Below, in pieces: positions 5,744-12,667 of a DNA stretch of 12,766 nucleotides; within the stretch, counting starts at the first letter, position 1, and the number at the start of each line of letters is the position of its first letter. The position numbers and the translations under genes were made by a program. A model generated the notes under the pieces. It searched no databases. It had not been told where the DNA came from and was given only the letters and a program-made list of their open reading frames with translations. The stretch covers positions 1 to 12,766 of the forward strand of contig SKPV01000185.1 in assembly GCA_007119345.1 (NCBI GenBank), written 5' to 3'. Origin of the DNA: Halovivax sp. (GTDB lineage Archaea; Halobacteriota; Halobacteria; Halobacteriales; Natrialbaceae).

Positions 5744-6744
5744 CGATCAGGCGCGAGGGCCTCGATCGTGGTCGTCACCTCTCGGTCGGTGGCTCCCCGC
5801 GGGAAGCTCACCGCGAGCTCGTCGAGGCCGTCGATCCCGTCCCACCGCTCGAGCTGATCGCTCGCCTCCTCGGGAGTGCCGACGATCGCGAAGTCCTCGA
5901 GGAGGTCGTCGTCGACGATCTCGCCGACCCGCTCTCGCTCGTCGTTGGCGACGGCTGCCGCGATCGCGGTCGCCTCCGCCTCGTAGCCCTGCCGGGAGAG
6001 GGACTCTCTGTAGTACGTACCCATGGCGCCGACGTAGAACGCGAGGTGGTTCCGACACAGTTCCCGGGCGCGGTCGCCGTCCTCGAGCACGGCCGCCGTG
6101 AGCGACAGCGTCGCCGTCACGTCTTCGCGCCGGCGGTCGCCGAGTTCCACGCCTCGTTCGAGGTCCTCGAGCCGCTCGCCAAACCCGTCGGGCGTGAAGA
6201 CCGTCGCGTGCCAGCCGTCGGCGAACCGACCGGCGAGTTCGACGGACTTCGGCCCCATCCCGGCCGCGTCGACCGGGATGGGCGTCTCCGGCGGGTCAGC
6301 GCGCAGGCGGAATCCGCCGAGCGAGAAGATCTCACCGTCGTAGTCGACGAGGTCGCCGCTACAGACCGCCCGGACGATCTCGATGAACTCGCGCGTCCGC
6401 CGGAGCGGCCGATCGAAGGACTCGCCGTGCCAGCCCTCGATAACGGCGGGGCCGCTCGGGCCGAGGCCGAGACGCAACCGCCCGTCAGAGACCTCCTGCA
6501 GGGTCGCTGCAGTCTGACCGACCAGCGCCGGCGATCGGGAGTACACGTTCAGAATGCTCGGCCCGATCCCGATCTCATCCGTTTCGGTCGCAATGCGGGT
6601 CAGGACCGTCACCGCGTCCCGTCCCCAGGTCTCCGGAAGCCAGGCGTGTTCGTAGCCACAGCTCTCGCCGAGCGTCGCGTACTCGACGAACTGCTCGACG
6701 CTGTCCGGTGAAGCGACCGGCAGGTGAAGCGAGCGGTCGGTCAT
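5740..6744 (-). CDS. F420-dependent LLM-family oxidoreductase (Mer-like)
   Basis: A 334-residue luciferase-like (LLM) flavin/F420 oxidoreductase, presumably a cytoplasmic TIM barrel using coenzyme F420, which haloarchaea make. Typical segments are EYATLGESCGYEHAWLPETW (21-40), GIGPSILNVYSRSPALVGQT (59-78), TLQEVSDGRLRLGLGPSGP (81-99) and PIPVDAAGMGPKSVELAGRFADGW (about 155-178), with FAIVGTPEEASDQLERW near the C-terminus. The same superfamily includes methylenetetrahydromethanopterin reductase (Mer), and haloarchaeal members have been suggested to act on methylene-tetrahydrofolate. That role would suit the folate and methionine genes nearby but is not shown by sequence. Start is ATG at 6742-6744; no Shine-Dalgarno is visible. 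The stop overlaps the convergent membrane-protein stop (CTAG). Confidence 0.85.
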   Translation of the reverse strand: MTDRSLHLPVASPDSVEQFVEYATLGESCGYEHAWLPETWGRDAVTVLTRIATETDEIGIGPSILNVYSRSPALVGQTAATLQEVSDGRLRLGLGPSGPAVIEGWHGESFDRPLRRTREFIEIVRAVCSGDLVDYDGEIFSLGGFRLRADPPETPIPVDAAGMGPKSVELAGRFADGWHATVFTPDGFGERLEDLERGVELGDRRREDVTATLSLTAAVLEDGDRARELCRNHLAFYVGAMGTYYRESLSRQGYEAEATAIAAAVANDERERVGEIVDDDLLEDFAIVGTPEEASDQLERWDGIDGLDELAVSFPRGATDREVTTTIEALAPDR

Positions 6745-7041
6745 CGGTGTCGACCAGTTCCGGTGCGGGTCGGTCCAGCGCGTCGGCGTTTCGCGGGAGC
6801 GTTTGCGAGACTCTCGCGATCCGATACGTCGATACGGCGTACGGTCATGGCGGAAGGAGACACTTCAACGCTCTTAAAATTGTGTGATTTGCCGTGGCAC
6901 GGGGCCGACTGGGGGAAAATCGGTCGCGAACGCTACTCCTCGGGCCGTCGAATTCGGGCCTCTCCGATAGCCAAACCGAAGTGTTCGACGCACAGAACCG
7001 TGTGACGTTCCGAACGACCGGAGCGTTCGAGTGCGGCGAAC
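6745..7041. other. Spacer between cetZ and the LLM gene, no gene seen
   Basis: About 297 bases separate the cetZ stop from the oxidoreductase start, both on the - strand. The only AT-rich block is ctcttaaaattgtgt near 6871-6885. On the - strand this could be a TATA region, leaving a leader of about 100 bases. A + strand frame from ATG 6847 (52 codons) is basic and unlike haloarchaeal proteins, so it is not called. Confidence 0.4.
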
Positions 7042-8208
7042 TCAGAACAGCGCGTCCAGCTCGCCGCTGGTGTCGACGAGCGCATCGAACTCTTCCTGGC
7101 TACTCGCCGCGATCTCCGCGGTCCGTTCGTTGGCCTCGATGGCGACCTGCTGGAGTTGTTCGATGCGGGGGACGTCGGTGACGCCCGAACAGAGGACCGT
7201 CGCACCGACCTCGTCGTCGCCGGGTCGCGGGTAATCGCCGCCGCGAACCTCCATGCTCCCCGTTTCGTCTTCGAGCCAGGAGCGGCCGCGCTCGATGCCT
7301 TTCCGGTCGAGCGCCGACGGCGGCCCGGACGCGACGAGCAGCGCCTTGTCGGTGCTCGAGATCTCGCACGGGAGGGTGAGCCGCCCGAGGGTCGCCTTCC
7401 GGACGAGGCTCGTCATCCGATTCGTCGCGGCGGCCGAGTACGGATCCTTCTCGGCGCCGACGAACCGGGATACCAGCCCGCCGCCTCCCGTATCGACGGT
7501 CTCGGTGGCGTAGCCTAGCGTCGAGATGCCGCCGCCGTCGAGCGTGTTGATGACCTCCGAGGAGTCGACGACGCTCTCGCCGACGTCCCGGCGCCGGTGG
7601 ACCTCGCCGGCGCCGAAGATCACCCCGAATCGCCGGACGATCTCCTCGTTGATGGCGCCGTAGCCGCTCTCCACCGACTCGCCGGCTCGTCGCCAGGCGT
7701 CGTTGTCGAAGACCAGCAGGTTGTCGACCGCGTCGACGAACGTTCGGAACGACCTGGCCGCGTTGAGGGTGTAGACGCCCCCCTCGTCCGTCGCCGGCAC
7801 CACCCCCAGGCCGTAGACTGGAACGGTGTACAGGTACTGGAGGTGCGTGGCGAGTACCGGTGCGCCGCCGGAGCCGGTCCCGCCGCCGAGGCCCGCGACG
7901 ATCATGAACGCGTCCACCTCGTGTACCGGGATCGTGTCGATCGCCGCCTGGATCTCGTCGATGTCCGCCTCGGCGATCTCCGCGCCGAGCTCGTTGTCGG
8001 CGCCGACGCCGTGGCCCTTGACCCGGGACTGTCCGATCAGCACCTGACGCTCCTCGGGGACGCGTTCGACGCCGGCGAGATCCGCCGACGCGGTGTTGAT
8101 CGCGATCGCGCCCGATACGAACCCCGCGTCCCGGCGCTCGTCATACGCGAGGAACCTGTCGACGATCTTGCCGCCCGCCTGACCGAATCCGATGAGTGCG
8201 AGTTTCAT
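7042..8208 (-). CDS. cetZ: CetZ tubulin-like GTPase
   Basis: Tubulin/FtsZ-superfamily protein of the haloarchaeal CetZ group. CetZ proteins polymerise with GTP at the inner face of the membrane; CetZ1 of Haloferax controls rod shape and motility. The 388 residues start MKLALIGFGQAGGKIVDRFL (nucleotide-binding first strand). They continue with the long conserved IGQSRVKGHGVGADNELGAEI (58-78), the tubulin signature GGGTGSG at 108-114, and ESGYGAINEEIVRRFGVIFGAGEV, the region expected to form the nucleotide-contacting helix. The C-terminus ends DALVDTSGELDALF. The ATG at 8206-8208 is chosen because MKLALIGFG is the family N-terminus; 25 upstream codons in frame lack family character. A candidate TATA (ataact on -, about 8284-8292) would leave a leader of about 50 bases. 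Which CetZ paralogue this is (CetZ1 or another) cannot be decided here. Confidence 0.92.
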   Translation of the reverse strand: MKLALIGFGQAGGKIVDRFLAYDERRDAGFVSGAIAINTASADLAGVERVPEERQVLIGQSRVKGHGVGADNELGAEIAEADIDEIQAAIDTIPVHEVDAFMIVAGLGGGTGSGGAPVLATHLQYLYTVPVYGLGVVPATDEGGVYTLNAARSFRTFVDAVDNLLVFDNDAWRRAGESVESGYGAINEEIVRRFGVIFGAGEVHRRRDVGESVVDSSEVINTLDGGGISTLGYATETVDTGGGGLVSRFVGAEKDPYSAAATNRMTSLVRKATLGRLTLPCEISSTDKALLVASGPPSALDRKGIERGRSWLEDETGSMEVRGGDYPRPGDDEVGATVLCSGVTDVPRIEQLQQVAIEANERTAEIAASSQEEFDALVDTSGELDALF

Positions 8209-8498
8209 GGTTCTCTCGGACCGCGACCCGCCTGACCCGGATGGCCGCGGATCGCGAGCTGTGCTGTCACACCCCGTACCCACCCATAGTTATGCGACAC
8301 GTACGAATGCGTGACGGTCAGTTTCTCGTGTAAATCGTCGACTACCGACTATCACGAATTTCGATATATCCTTCCCGAACGGCCGGGACGGCCTCGATAC
8401 CGCGGATATTTTCGCGGCGGGTCGAGGCGGGTGCCCGCGGTCGAACGCCGCTCCCGTTGGGCGCAACCGTTAGGCGTTTTCGTGGGCTCTACTCGGTC
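8209..8498. other. Divergent spacer between cetZ and the photolyase gene
   Basis: This 290-base region must carry the promoters of two divergent genes. AT-rich candidates are cataac/ataact near 8284-8293 (suits cetZ) and gatatatc at 8363-8370, itself palindromic (suits phr only with a leader of about 100 bases). A closer, weaker candidate for phr is gttaggcgtttt just before 8480. No gene is seen. Confidence 0.4.
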
Positions 8499-9917
8499 GT
8501 GATCGTTCATTGGCACCGGGCAGACCTTCGTGGTCCGGACAACCGCGGCCTGTCCGTCGCCGCGGGACGAGGTTCGATCGTGCCCGTCTTCGTCCTCGAT
8601 CCCGAAATTCTGAGCCACGCCGGTCCCCCTCGCGTCGCCGGTCTGCGGGAGGCGCTGCGTTCGTTGCGCGAGTGGTACCGCGATCGCGGAAGCGACCTCC
8701 TCCTGACCGACGGTGATCCGTGCGACGTCCTCCCAGCCGTCGCAGACGAGTTCGGGGCGGAGGCGGTCGTCTGGAACCGAGGGTACAGCGGTCTGGCACG
8801 GGTGCGCGACCGGGCGGTCGTCGCCGCCCTGGAGGACGAGCGCGTAGAGCACGTCGCCGTCGACGACGCGCACTGTCACGAACCGGGATCCATCGCGCCC
8901 GAACGGGGCGAGCACTACTCCGTCTTTTCGTACTTCTGGAAGAAGTGGCGCGACAGAGAGAAAGACGATCCCGAGCCCGCTCCGGACTCGGACACCCTCG
9001 CTCGCGGCGAGGACATCCGCTCGTCATCGATCGGGCGTGAGTCGATACCGAGCGCGGCCGATCTCGGATTCGACGATCCATCGGCCTCCACGCCCGCGGT
9101 CGGGAGGGACCGGGCCGTCGCCCGACTCGAATCATTCTGCAACGGGCCGATATACCGCTACGCCGAAGATCGGGACCGGCCGGACGCGGAGGCGACTTCG
9201 CGGCTGTCCGTCCACCTCAAGTGGGGCACGATCGGCGTCCGCGAAACCTATGCAGCGACGGGGCGCGCCCGTCGGTGCGCCGACGGCGACGCCGACCGGG
9301 ACTCGGTCGACGAGTTCCGCAGGCAGCTCGCCTGGCGGGAGTTCTACGCGCACGTCCTCCGGTACAACCCGGAGATGGTCTCCACGAACCTCGCGGATCA
9401 CGCCGGAGCGATCGAGTGGCGCAACGATCCCGCCGAACTCGCGGCCTGGAAAGCCGGGGAGACCGGCTATCCGATCGTCGACGCCGGAATGCGACAACTC
9501 CGAGCGGAGGCCTGGGTGCACAACCGCGTTCGGATGATCGTCGCCTCGTTCTGCACGAAGGACCTCCTGATCGACTGGCGGCGGGGATACGACTGGTACC
9601 GCGAGCGCCTCGCCGACCACGAAACCGCCAACGACGTCGGCGGGTGGCAGTGGGCCGCCTCGACCGGCGCCGACGCCCAACCGTACTTCCGCGTGTTCAA
9701 CCCGACGACCCAGGGCGAGCGGTTCGATCCGGATGGCGAGTACGTGCGCCGGTACGTCCCGGAACTCCGGGACGTCGACCCGACCGATATCCACCGATGG
9801 TGCGAGCTCTCCCCGGAACGTCGCGAGGAGCTGGCCCCGGCGTACCCGGGGCCGATCGTTGACCACGCCGAGCGTCGCGAACTGGCGATCGAAACGTTCG
9901 AGCGCGCCCGCGAGTAG
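8499..9917 (+). CDS. phr: Deoxyribodipyrimidine photolyase (class I CPD photolyase family)
   Basis: Light-driven flavoprotein that splits UV-induced cyclobutane pyrimidine dimers; 472 residues. The N-terminal antenna-binding alpha/beta domain begins IVHWHRADLRGPDNRGLS. The C-terminal FAD domain shows VHLKWGTIGVRETY (238-251), LAWREFYAHVL (277-287), GYPIVDAGMRQLRAEAWVHN (323-342), KDLLIDWRRG (354-363) and GGWQWAASTGADAQPYFRVF (381-400). W317, W360 and W383 match the E. coli tryptophan electron-transfer chain (W306, W359, W382). Two positions differ from E. coli: Q276 where E. coli has E274, and D379 where E. coli has N378. The GTG at 8499 gives M-IVHWHR, matching the family start; the ATG-like start further up (8457) adds 14 unrelated residues. 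Divergent from cetZ. A cryptochrome-like or (6-4) activity is less likely but not excluded. Confidence 0.92.
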   Translation: MIVHWHRADLRGPDNRGLSVAAGRGSIVPVFVLDPEILSHAGPPRVAGLREALRSLREWYRDRGSDLLLTDGDPCDVLPAVADEFGAEAVVWNRGYSGLARVRDRAVVAALEDERVEHVAVDDAHCHEPGSIAPERGEHYSVFSYFWKKWRDREKDDPEPAPDSDTLARGEDIRSSSIGRESIPSAADLGFDDPSASTPAVGRDRAVARLESFCNGPIYRYAEDRDRPDAEATSRLSVHLKWGTIGVRETYAATGRARRCADGDADRDSVDEFRRQLAWREFYAHVLRYNPEMVSTNLADHAGAIEWRNDPAELAAWKAGETGYPIVDAGMRQLRAEAWVHNRVRMIVASFCTKDLLIDWRRGYDWYRERLADHETANDVGGWQWAASTGADAQPYFRVFNPTTQGERFDPDGEYVRRYVPELRDVDPTDIHRWCELSPERREELAPAYPGPIVDHAERRELAIETFERARE

Positions 9918-10001
9918 TCAGTCCCGTACTGTCAGATGATCGACCCGGACCGATCGACTCCCGATCGTCGAACGAATATTCGAATTCGTCGGTATTGCTA
10001 C

Positions 10002-10035
10002 CGACCGTCGGTCGACTCGCCGAAGCCGACGGTCG
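10002..10035. terminator. 10-bp perfect hairpin downstream of phr
   Basis: cgaccgtcgg at 10002-10011 is the exact reverse complement of ccgacggtcg at 10026-10035, with a 14-base loop. It lies 85 bases after the phr stop and 55 before the HalOD1 start. There is no T run after it, so it is only a tentative terminator; a regulatory role is possible. A perfect palindrome cgaatattcg is also present at 9973-9982. Confidence 0.3.
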
Positions 10036-10059
10036 CCCGGCCACCGGTTGGGCCAGCAA

Positions 10060-10067
10060 ATTTAAAC
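10060..10067 (+). promoter_or_regulatory. TATA box of the HalOD1 gene
   Basis: atttaaac, with the tttaaa core at 10061-10066, is centred about 27 bases upstream of the ATG at 10090. That is the canonical spacing for a leaderless haloarchaeal transcript, and the flanking bases are unusually AT-rich for this window. Confidence 0.6.
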
Positions 10068-10089
10068 GATAAAGGGAAAACAACCCTAC

Positions 10090-10362
10090 ATGGGAATCTC
10101 TCAGCGTGGCGCGGACTCGACCGGCGTCTCCTTGAGCCAGGCGGTGGTCGAAGCCATCGCAAAACGCGAAGGGATCGATGCGACCGAACTCGAGCCCCCG
10201 GAGTACGAACCGCTGTACGCCGTCGTGGACCCGGAAGCACTGGACGCACTCTTCTCCCCAACCGTCGACGGCCGAGATCGTGCACCCGGTTCGATCGGGT
10301 TCGAGTACGGGGGCTACGACGTTACCGTCCACAGCGACGGTCAGGTGGAGCTCTCTCGCTGA
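10090..10362 (+). CDS. HalOD1 output-domain protein, 90 aa
   Basis: Small stand-alone HalOD1 (halobacterial output domain 1) protein. The hallmark is a short helix followed by PPxYEPLYxVVDPEALDALF: here SLSQAVVEAIAKREG (14-28), ELEPPEYEPLYAVVDPEALD (33-52) and the closing strand pair IGFEYGGYDVTVHSDGQVEL (69-88). HalOD1 domains occur in haloarchaea at the ends of response-regulator and sensor proteins, or alone as here, and are presumed to be signalling outputs; the biochemical role is unknown. No receiver or DNA-binding domain is attached and no two-component gene lies beside it. It has its own strong promoter and ends convergently with the methionine synthase operon, 85 bases away. Confidence 0.85.
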   Translation: MGISQRGADSTGVSLSQAVVEAIAKREGIDATELEPPEYEPLYAVVDPEALDALFSPTVDGRDRAPGSIGFEYGGYDVTVHSDGQVELSR

Positions 10363-10375
10363 TACGACGTCGACG

Positions 10376-10435
10376 ATCCGCCCGTTAGTTCCCGATCCGA
10401 CAGCCATCCGCCCGTTAGTTCCCGATCCGACAGCC
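10376..10435. repeat. Two perfect 30-bp tandem copies between convergent genes
   Basis: The 30-base unit atccgcccgttagttcccga plus tccgacagcc occurs at 10376-10405 and identically at 10406-10435. It fills most of the 85 bases between the HalOD1 stop and the methionine synthase stop. The perfect identity implies a recent duplication. It is the same period as the arrays at 2428 and 3868 but a different sequence. Confidence 0.9.
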
Positions 10436-10447
10436 AGCTCTCCGATT

Positions 10448-11518
10448 TCAGTCGTCCGCCGGCGGGGGAACTTCGCGTTCGACGTCGATTTCTCCCGCAT
10501 CGAGAGCCGCCTCGACGTTTCGCACCGCTCGGCACATGTTCGCCATCTTCCCGTAGGCGACCTCCCGGGGGAGGAGCTTCAGGCCGCAGTCGGGTGAGAT
10601 CACGAGTTGCTCCGGCGGGACGACTTCCAGTCCCTTCCGAACGTTCCGTTCGATCTGCTCGACCGATTCGACCTCCGCGACGTGGGCGTCCGTGACACCG
10701 AGTGCGAGATCTTTGGTGAACGCCGGGTCTTTGAACACATCCAGCTGGTCGTAGTCGCCGTTGGCGAGTTCGAGGTCGAACTCGTCGACGGGGAACTCGA
10801 GGATCTCGGGGTAGATCCGCGAGTAGTCGCCGTAGCAGACGTGGAGTCCGACCCTGACGTCGTCGGGAACGTCGTCGACGATGCGTTCGAGACAGCCGCC
10901 GACGATGGCGTGGTCGTCGGGAGTCGTCGCCAGGGCGGGCTCGTCGATCTGGATGTACCTGGCGCCCGCCTCGACGAGCTTTTCGATCTCCTCGTTGACG
11001 AGGTCGGCGAGGTCGTACGCGAGACTCTCCAGGTCGTCGTAGGCCTCGTTGAACGACCAGTTCGCGAGGGTGTAGGGCCCGGTGATCGGCACCTTGACCG
11101 GTCGGTCCGACACCGAGGCGGTGAACTCGTACTCCTCGACCAGCCAGGTCTCGTCGTAAGACACCTCGTCGACGACGGAGGGCTTGTCGAAGTAGTTGTG
11201 ACCCCAGACCTTGACCGGTCCGTTGAACTCGTAGCCCTCGATCCGGTGGGCGAAGAACTCGACCATCTCGTTGCGGCGCATCTCCCCGTCCACGACGACG
11301 TCGAGGCCCGCCCGCTCGTGCTCGTTCGCGATCAGTCGGGAGGCGTCGTTCGTCGCCTCCTCCCAGTTTTCGTCGTCGAAGTCGACCTCCGGGTCCTCGT
11401 AGAGTTCCCGCGCGCGGTTGAGCCACTTGGGCTTCGGATAGCTGCCGACGACCGTGGTGAGCAGGAAGTGGTCGTGCGGATGGTCCTCGGGCCGGAACTG
11501 GTCTTTGGTGTCGCTCAT
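10448..11518 (-). CDS. metE: Methionine synthase, MetE catalytic-domain protein with intact zinc site
   Basis: Core cobalamin-independent-type methionine synthase (homocysteine methyltransferase) of 356 residues, corresponding to the C-terminal half of bacterial MetE (about 750 residues). It methylates homocysteine to methionine; the physiological methyl donor of these short archaeal forms is not settled. The N-terminus has LLTTVVGSYPKPKWL (19-33). The zinc ligands are all present: H226 and C228 in GLHVCYGDYS, E250 in FDLELANGD, and C311 in ISPDCGLKLLPR. IDEPALAT (191-198) is the conserved substrate loop. Start ATG at 11516-11518 overlaps the stop of the upstream paralogue by ATGA and has a perfect Shine-Dalgarno, so the pair is translationally coupled. 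A 51-codon upstream extension in frame is the paralogue read in another frame. Confidence 0.92.
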   Translation of the reverse strand: MSDTKDQFRPEDHPHDHFLLTTVVGSYPKPKWLNRARELYEDPEVDFDDENWEEATNDASRLIANEHERAGLDVVVDGEMRRNEMVEFFAHRIEGYEFNGPVKVWGHNYFDKPSVVDEVSYDETWLVEEYEFTASVSDRPVKVPITGPYTLANWSFNEAYDDLESLAYDLADLVNEEIEKLVEAGARYIQIDEPALATTPDDHAIVGGCLERIVDDVPDDVRVGLHVCYGDYSRIYPEILEFPVDEFDLELANGDYDQLDVFKDPAFTKDLALGVTDAHVAEVESVEQIERNVRKGLEVVPPEQLVISPDCGLKLLPREVAYGKMANMCRAVRNVEAALDAGEIDVEREVPPPADD

Positions 11519-12525
11519 GCCGTGGTCACCTCCGTCCCGGCGAGGGCGGCCGCGTCGGCGAGCGCCTCGAGTTTGGCCTCGAATTTCCCGTAGGGCAGGT
11601 AGAACGTCTCCGTGTTCGGTGCGAGATAGACGGTCTCGAATTCGCTCACCGGGAGGCGCTCGAACACCCAATCGGCTCGGTCGCGGATCGCACCGGGTTC
11701 TTCCAGGAGCGTGTTCTGGCCGTCGACGAGGCCGAGGAGGACGTCGTCGGTCCCGCCGTACTCCTGGAGGTTGTAGAGGTTGTCCTCGCGGTTCGTGACG
11801 AAGTCGAATCCGACGGCGTCGATATCGGCGTCGAGCAGGTGTGCGTACACTTTCTCCTCCAGCGCGTCCCAGTAGGGGTGGACGACGACGTCGGCTTCCG
11901 TGGCTCCGGCAACGCGGTCGATCGCCTCGCCCGCACGCTCGTCCAGTCCGTCCACCGGCGGCGACGTCGCGAGGGAGGGTTCACACAGGATGAGCGTCTC
12001 GTGGGCGGGGAACGCCTCGATCTCCGCCGCCAGGTAGTCGGCGACGGCGTCGAGGAACGCGGCGTCATCGCCGTAGTGTTCGTCGATCGCGAGGTCGGCC
12101 AGCGAGTACGGCCCTGGGAGTACCGCCTGGAGGTCCGCGGCTGGGACGTGCTCTCTCGCCGCATCGAGCTCGGCGGCGACGTCGCCCGAGAACGACAGCT
12201 CCTCGCCGACCACGGGTTCACGGTAGAAATTATTGTTGTCGTAGTAGCGAACGATTCCGCGAGTCTCGACGTCCTCGTGAACCGTCAGCGGGTGCGCGAG
12301 CATGTCGTCCCACCGGAGTTGTCCCTCGACGATCCGGTCGAGCCCGGCGTCGCGCTGGAAATCGAGGACTTCGGTGCGAGCCGTTCGGTACCGCTCGCGG
12401 ATCTCCGGCCCTTCGTCGCCGTCGATGAGATCGTGCTTCTGGTGGCCCTTGAGGTCCGAGAGCTCGTCTTTCGCCCAGTCCGGGAGCGGATAGAGTCCCG
12501 TCGTGGTCGAGACGTATTCGGTCAT
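11515..12525 (-). CDS. MetE-like protein lacking zinc ligands, first gene of the methionine synthase operon
   Basis: A 336-residue UROD/MetE-superfamily barrel, annotated in haloarchaea as a methionine synthase or homocysteine methyltransferase. It keeps the family outline: STTTGLYPLPDW (6-17), LQAVLPGPYSLADLAI (132-147) and LILCEPSLAT (178-187, matching IDEPALAT of its partner). Aligned by eye to the downstream protein, the zinc ligands H-C-E-C become H216, Y218, D241 and T305, so a normal zinc-thiolate site cannot form. It may therefore be a partner subunit, a methyl-donor-binding component or an enzyme with another activity. ATG is at 12523-12525, with an AT-rich promoter 30-odd bases upstream. 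The stop TGA overlaps the next start (ATGA), and its last codons hold the partner's Shine-Dalgarno. In haloarchaea the two are commonly paired (metE1/metE2); I do not assign the number. Confidence 0.88.
   Translation of the reverse strand: MTEYVSTTTGLYPLPDWAKDELSDLKGHQKHDLIDGDEGPEIRERYRTARTEVLDFQRDAGLDRIVEGQLRWDDMLAHPLTVHEDVETRGIVRYYDNNNFYREPVVGEELSFSGDVAAELDAAREHVPAADLQAVLPGPYSLADLAIDEHYGDDAAFLDAVADYLAAEIEAFPAHETLILCEPSLATSPPVDGLDERAGEAIDRVAGATEADVVVHPYWDALEEKVYAHLLDADIDAVGFDFVTNREDNLYNLQEYGGTDDVLLGLVDGQNTLLEEPGAIRDRADWVFERLPVSEFETVYLAPNTETFYLPYGKFEAKLEALADAAALAGTEVTTA
11526..11533 (-). promoter_or_regulatory. Perfect Shine-Dalgarno of the downstream metE
   Basis: On the - strand this reads GGAGGTGA, fully complementary to the archaeal 16S rRNA 3' end, seven bases before the ATG at 11518. 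It sits inside the last codons of the upstream paralogue. Most other starts in the window lack such a site, so it marks internal, coupled translation within a polycistronic mRNA. Confidence 0.8.
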
Positions 12526-12552
12526 GCGTACTCCGGCGTAGGCTATGCCGCT

Positions 12553-12564
12553 GTTTAATATTTT
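12553..12564 (-). promoter_or_regulatory. Core promoter of the methionine synthase operon
   Basis: On the - strand the block aaaatattaaac is centred about 33 bases upstream of the ATG at 12525. That fits a TATA box giving a very short leader. More AT-rich sequence (attattatgg) lies just upstream at 12567-12580. This is the most AT-rich stretch in the window. Confidence 0.5.
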
Positions 12565-12667
12565 CCATCCATAATAATACGTGTTAGTTATCCTCCCGTT
12601 CCGGCAGTCGCACTTGTACGAGCGTAAATGAGACGGACGGCTACCGGACGCAACGGATAAAACCGGC

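Noticed and set aside
4933..6711. 592-codon + strand frame across mptE, the membrane protein and the LLM gene
   Set aside because: Its arginine-rich product overlaps well-supported genes in other frames or on the other strand, which is typical of a GC-rich shadow frame.
6847..7005. 52-codon + strand frame (MAEGDTSTLLKL...) as a small gene
   Set aside because: The product is basic with poor halophile codon bias, lacks a recognisable motif and sits in a spacer with no clear promoter at the right distance.
9132..9866. 244-codon - strand frame opposite the photolyase gene, and a similar 328-codon + frame opposite metE (10607-11593)
   Set aside because: Both are antisense to clear enzyme genes and show no domain features of their own.
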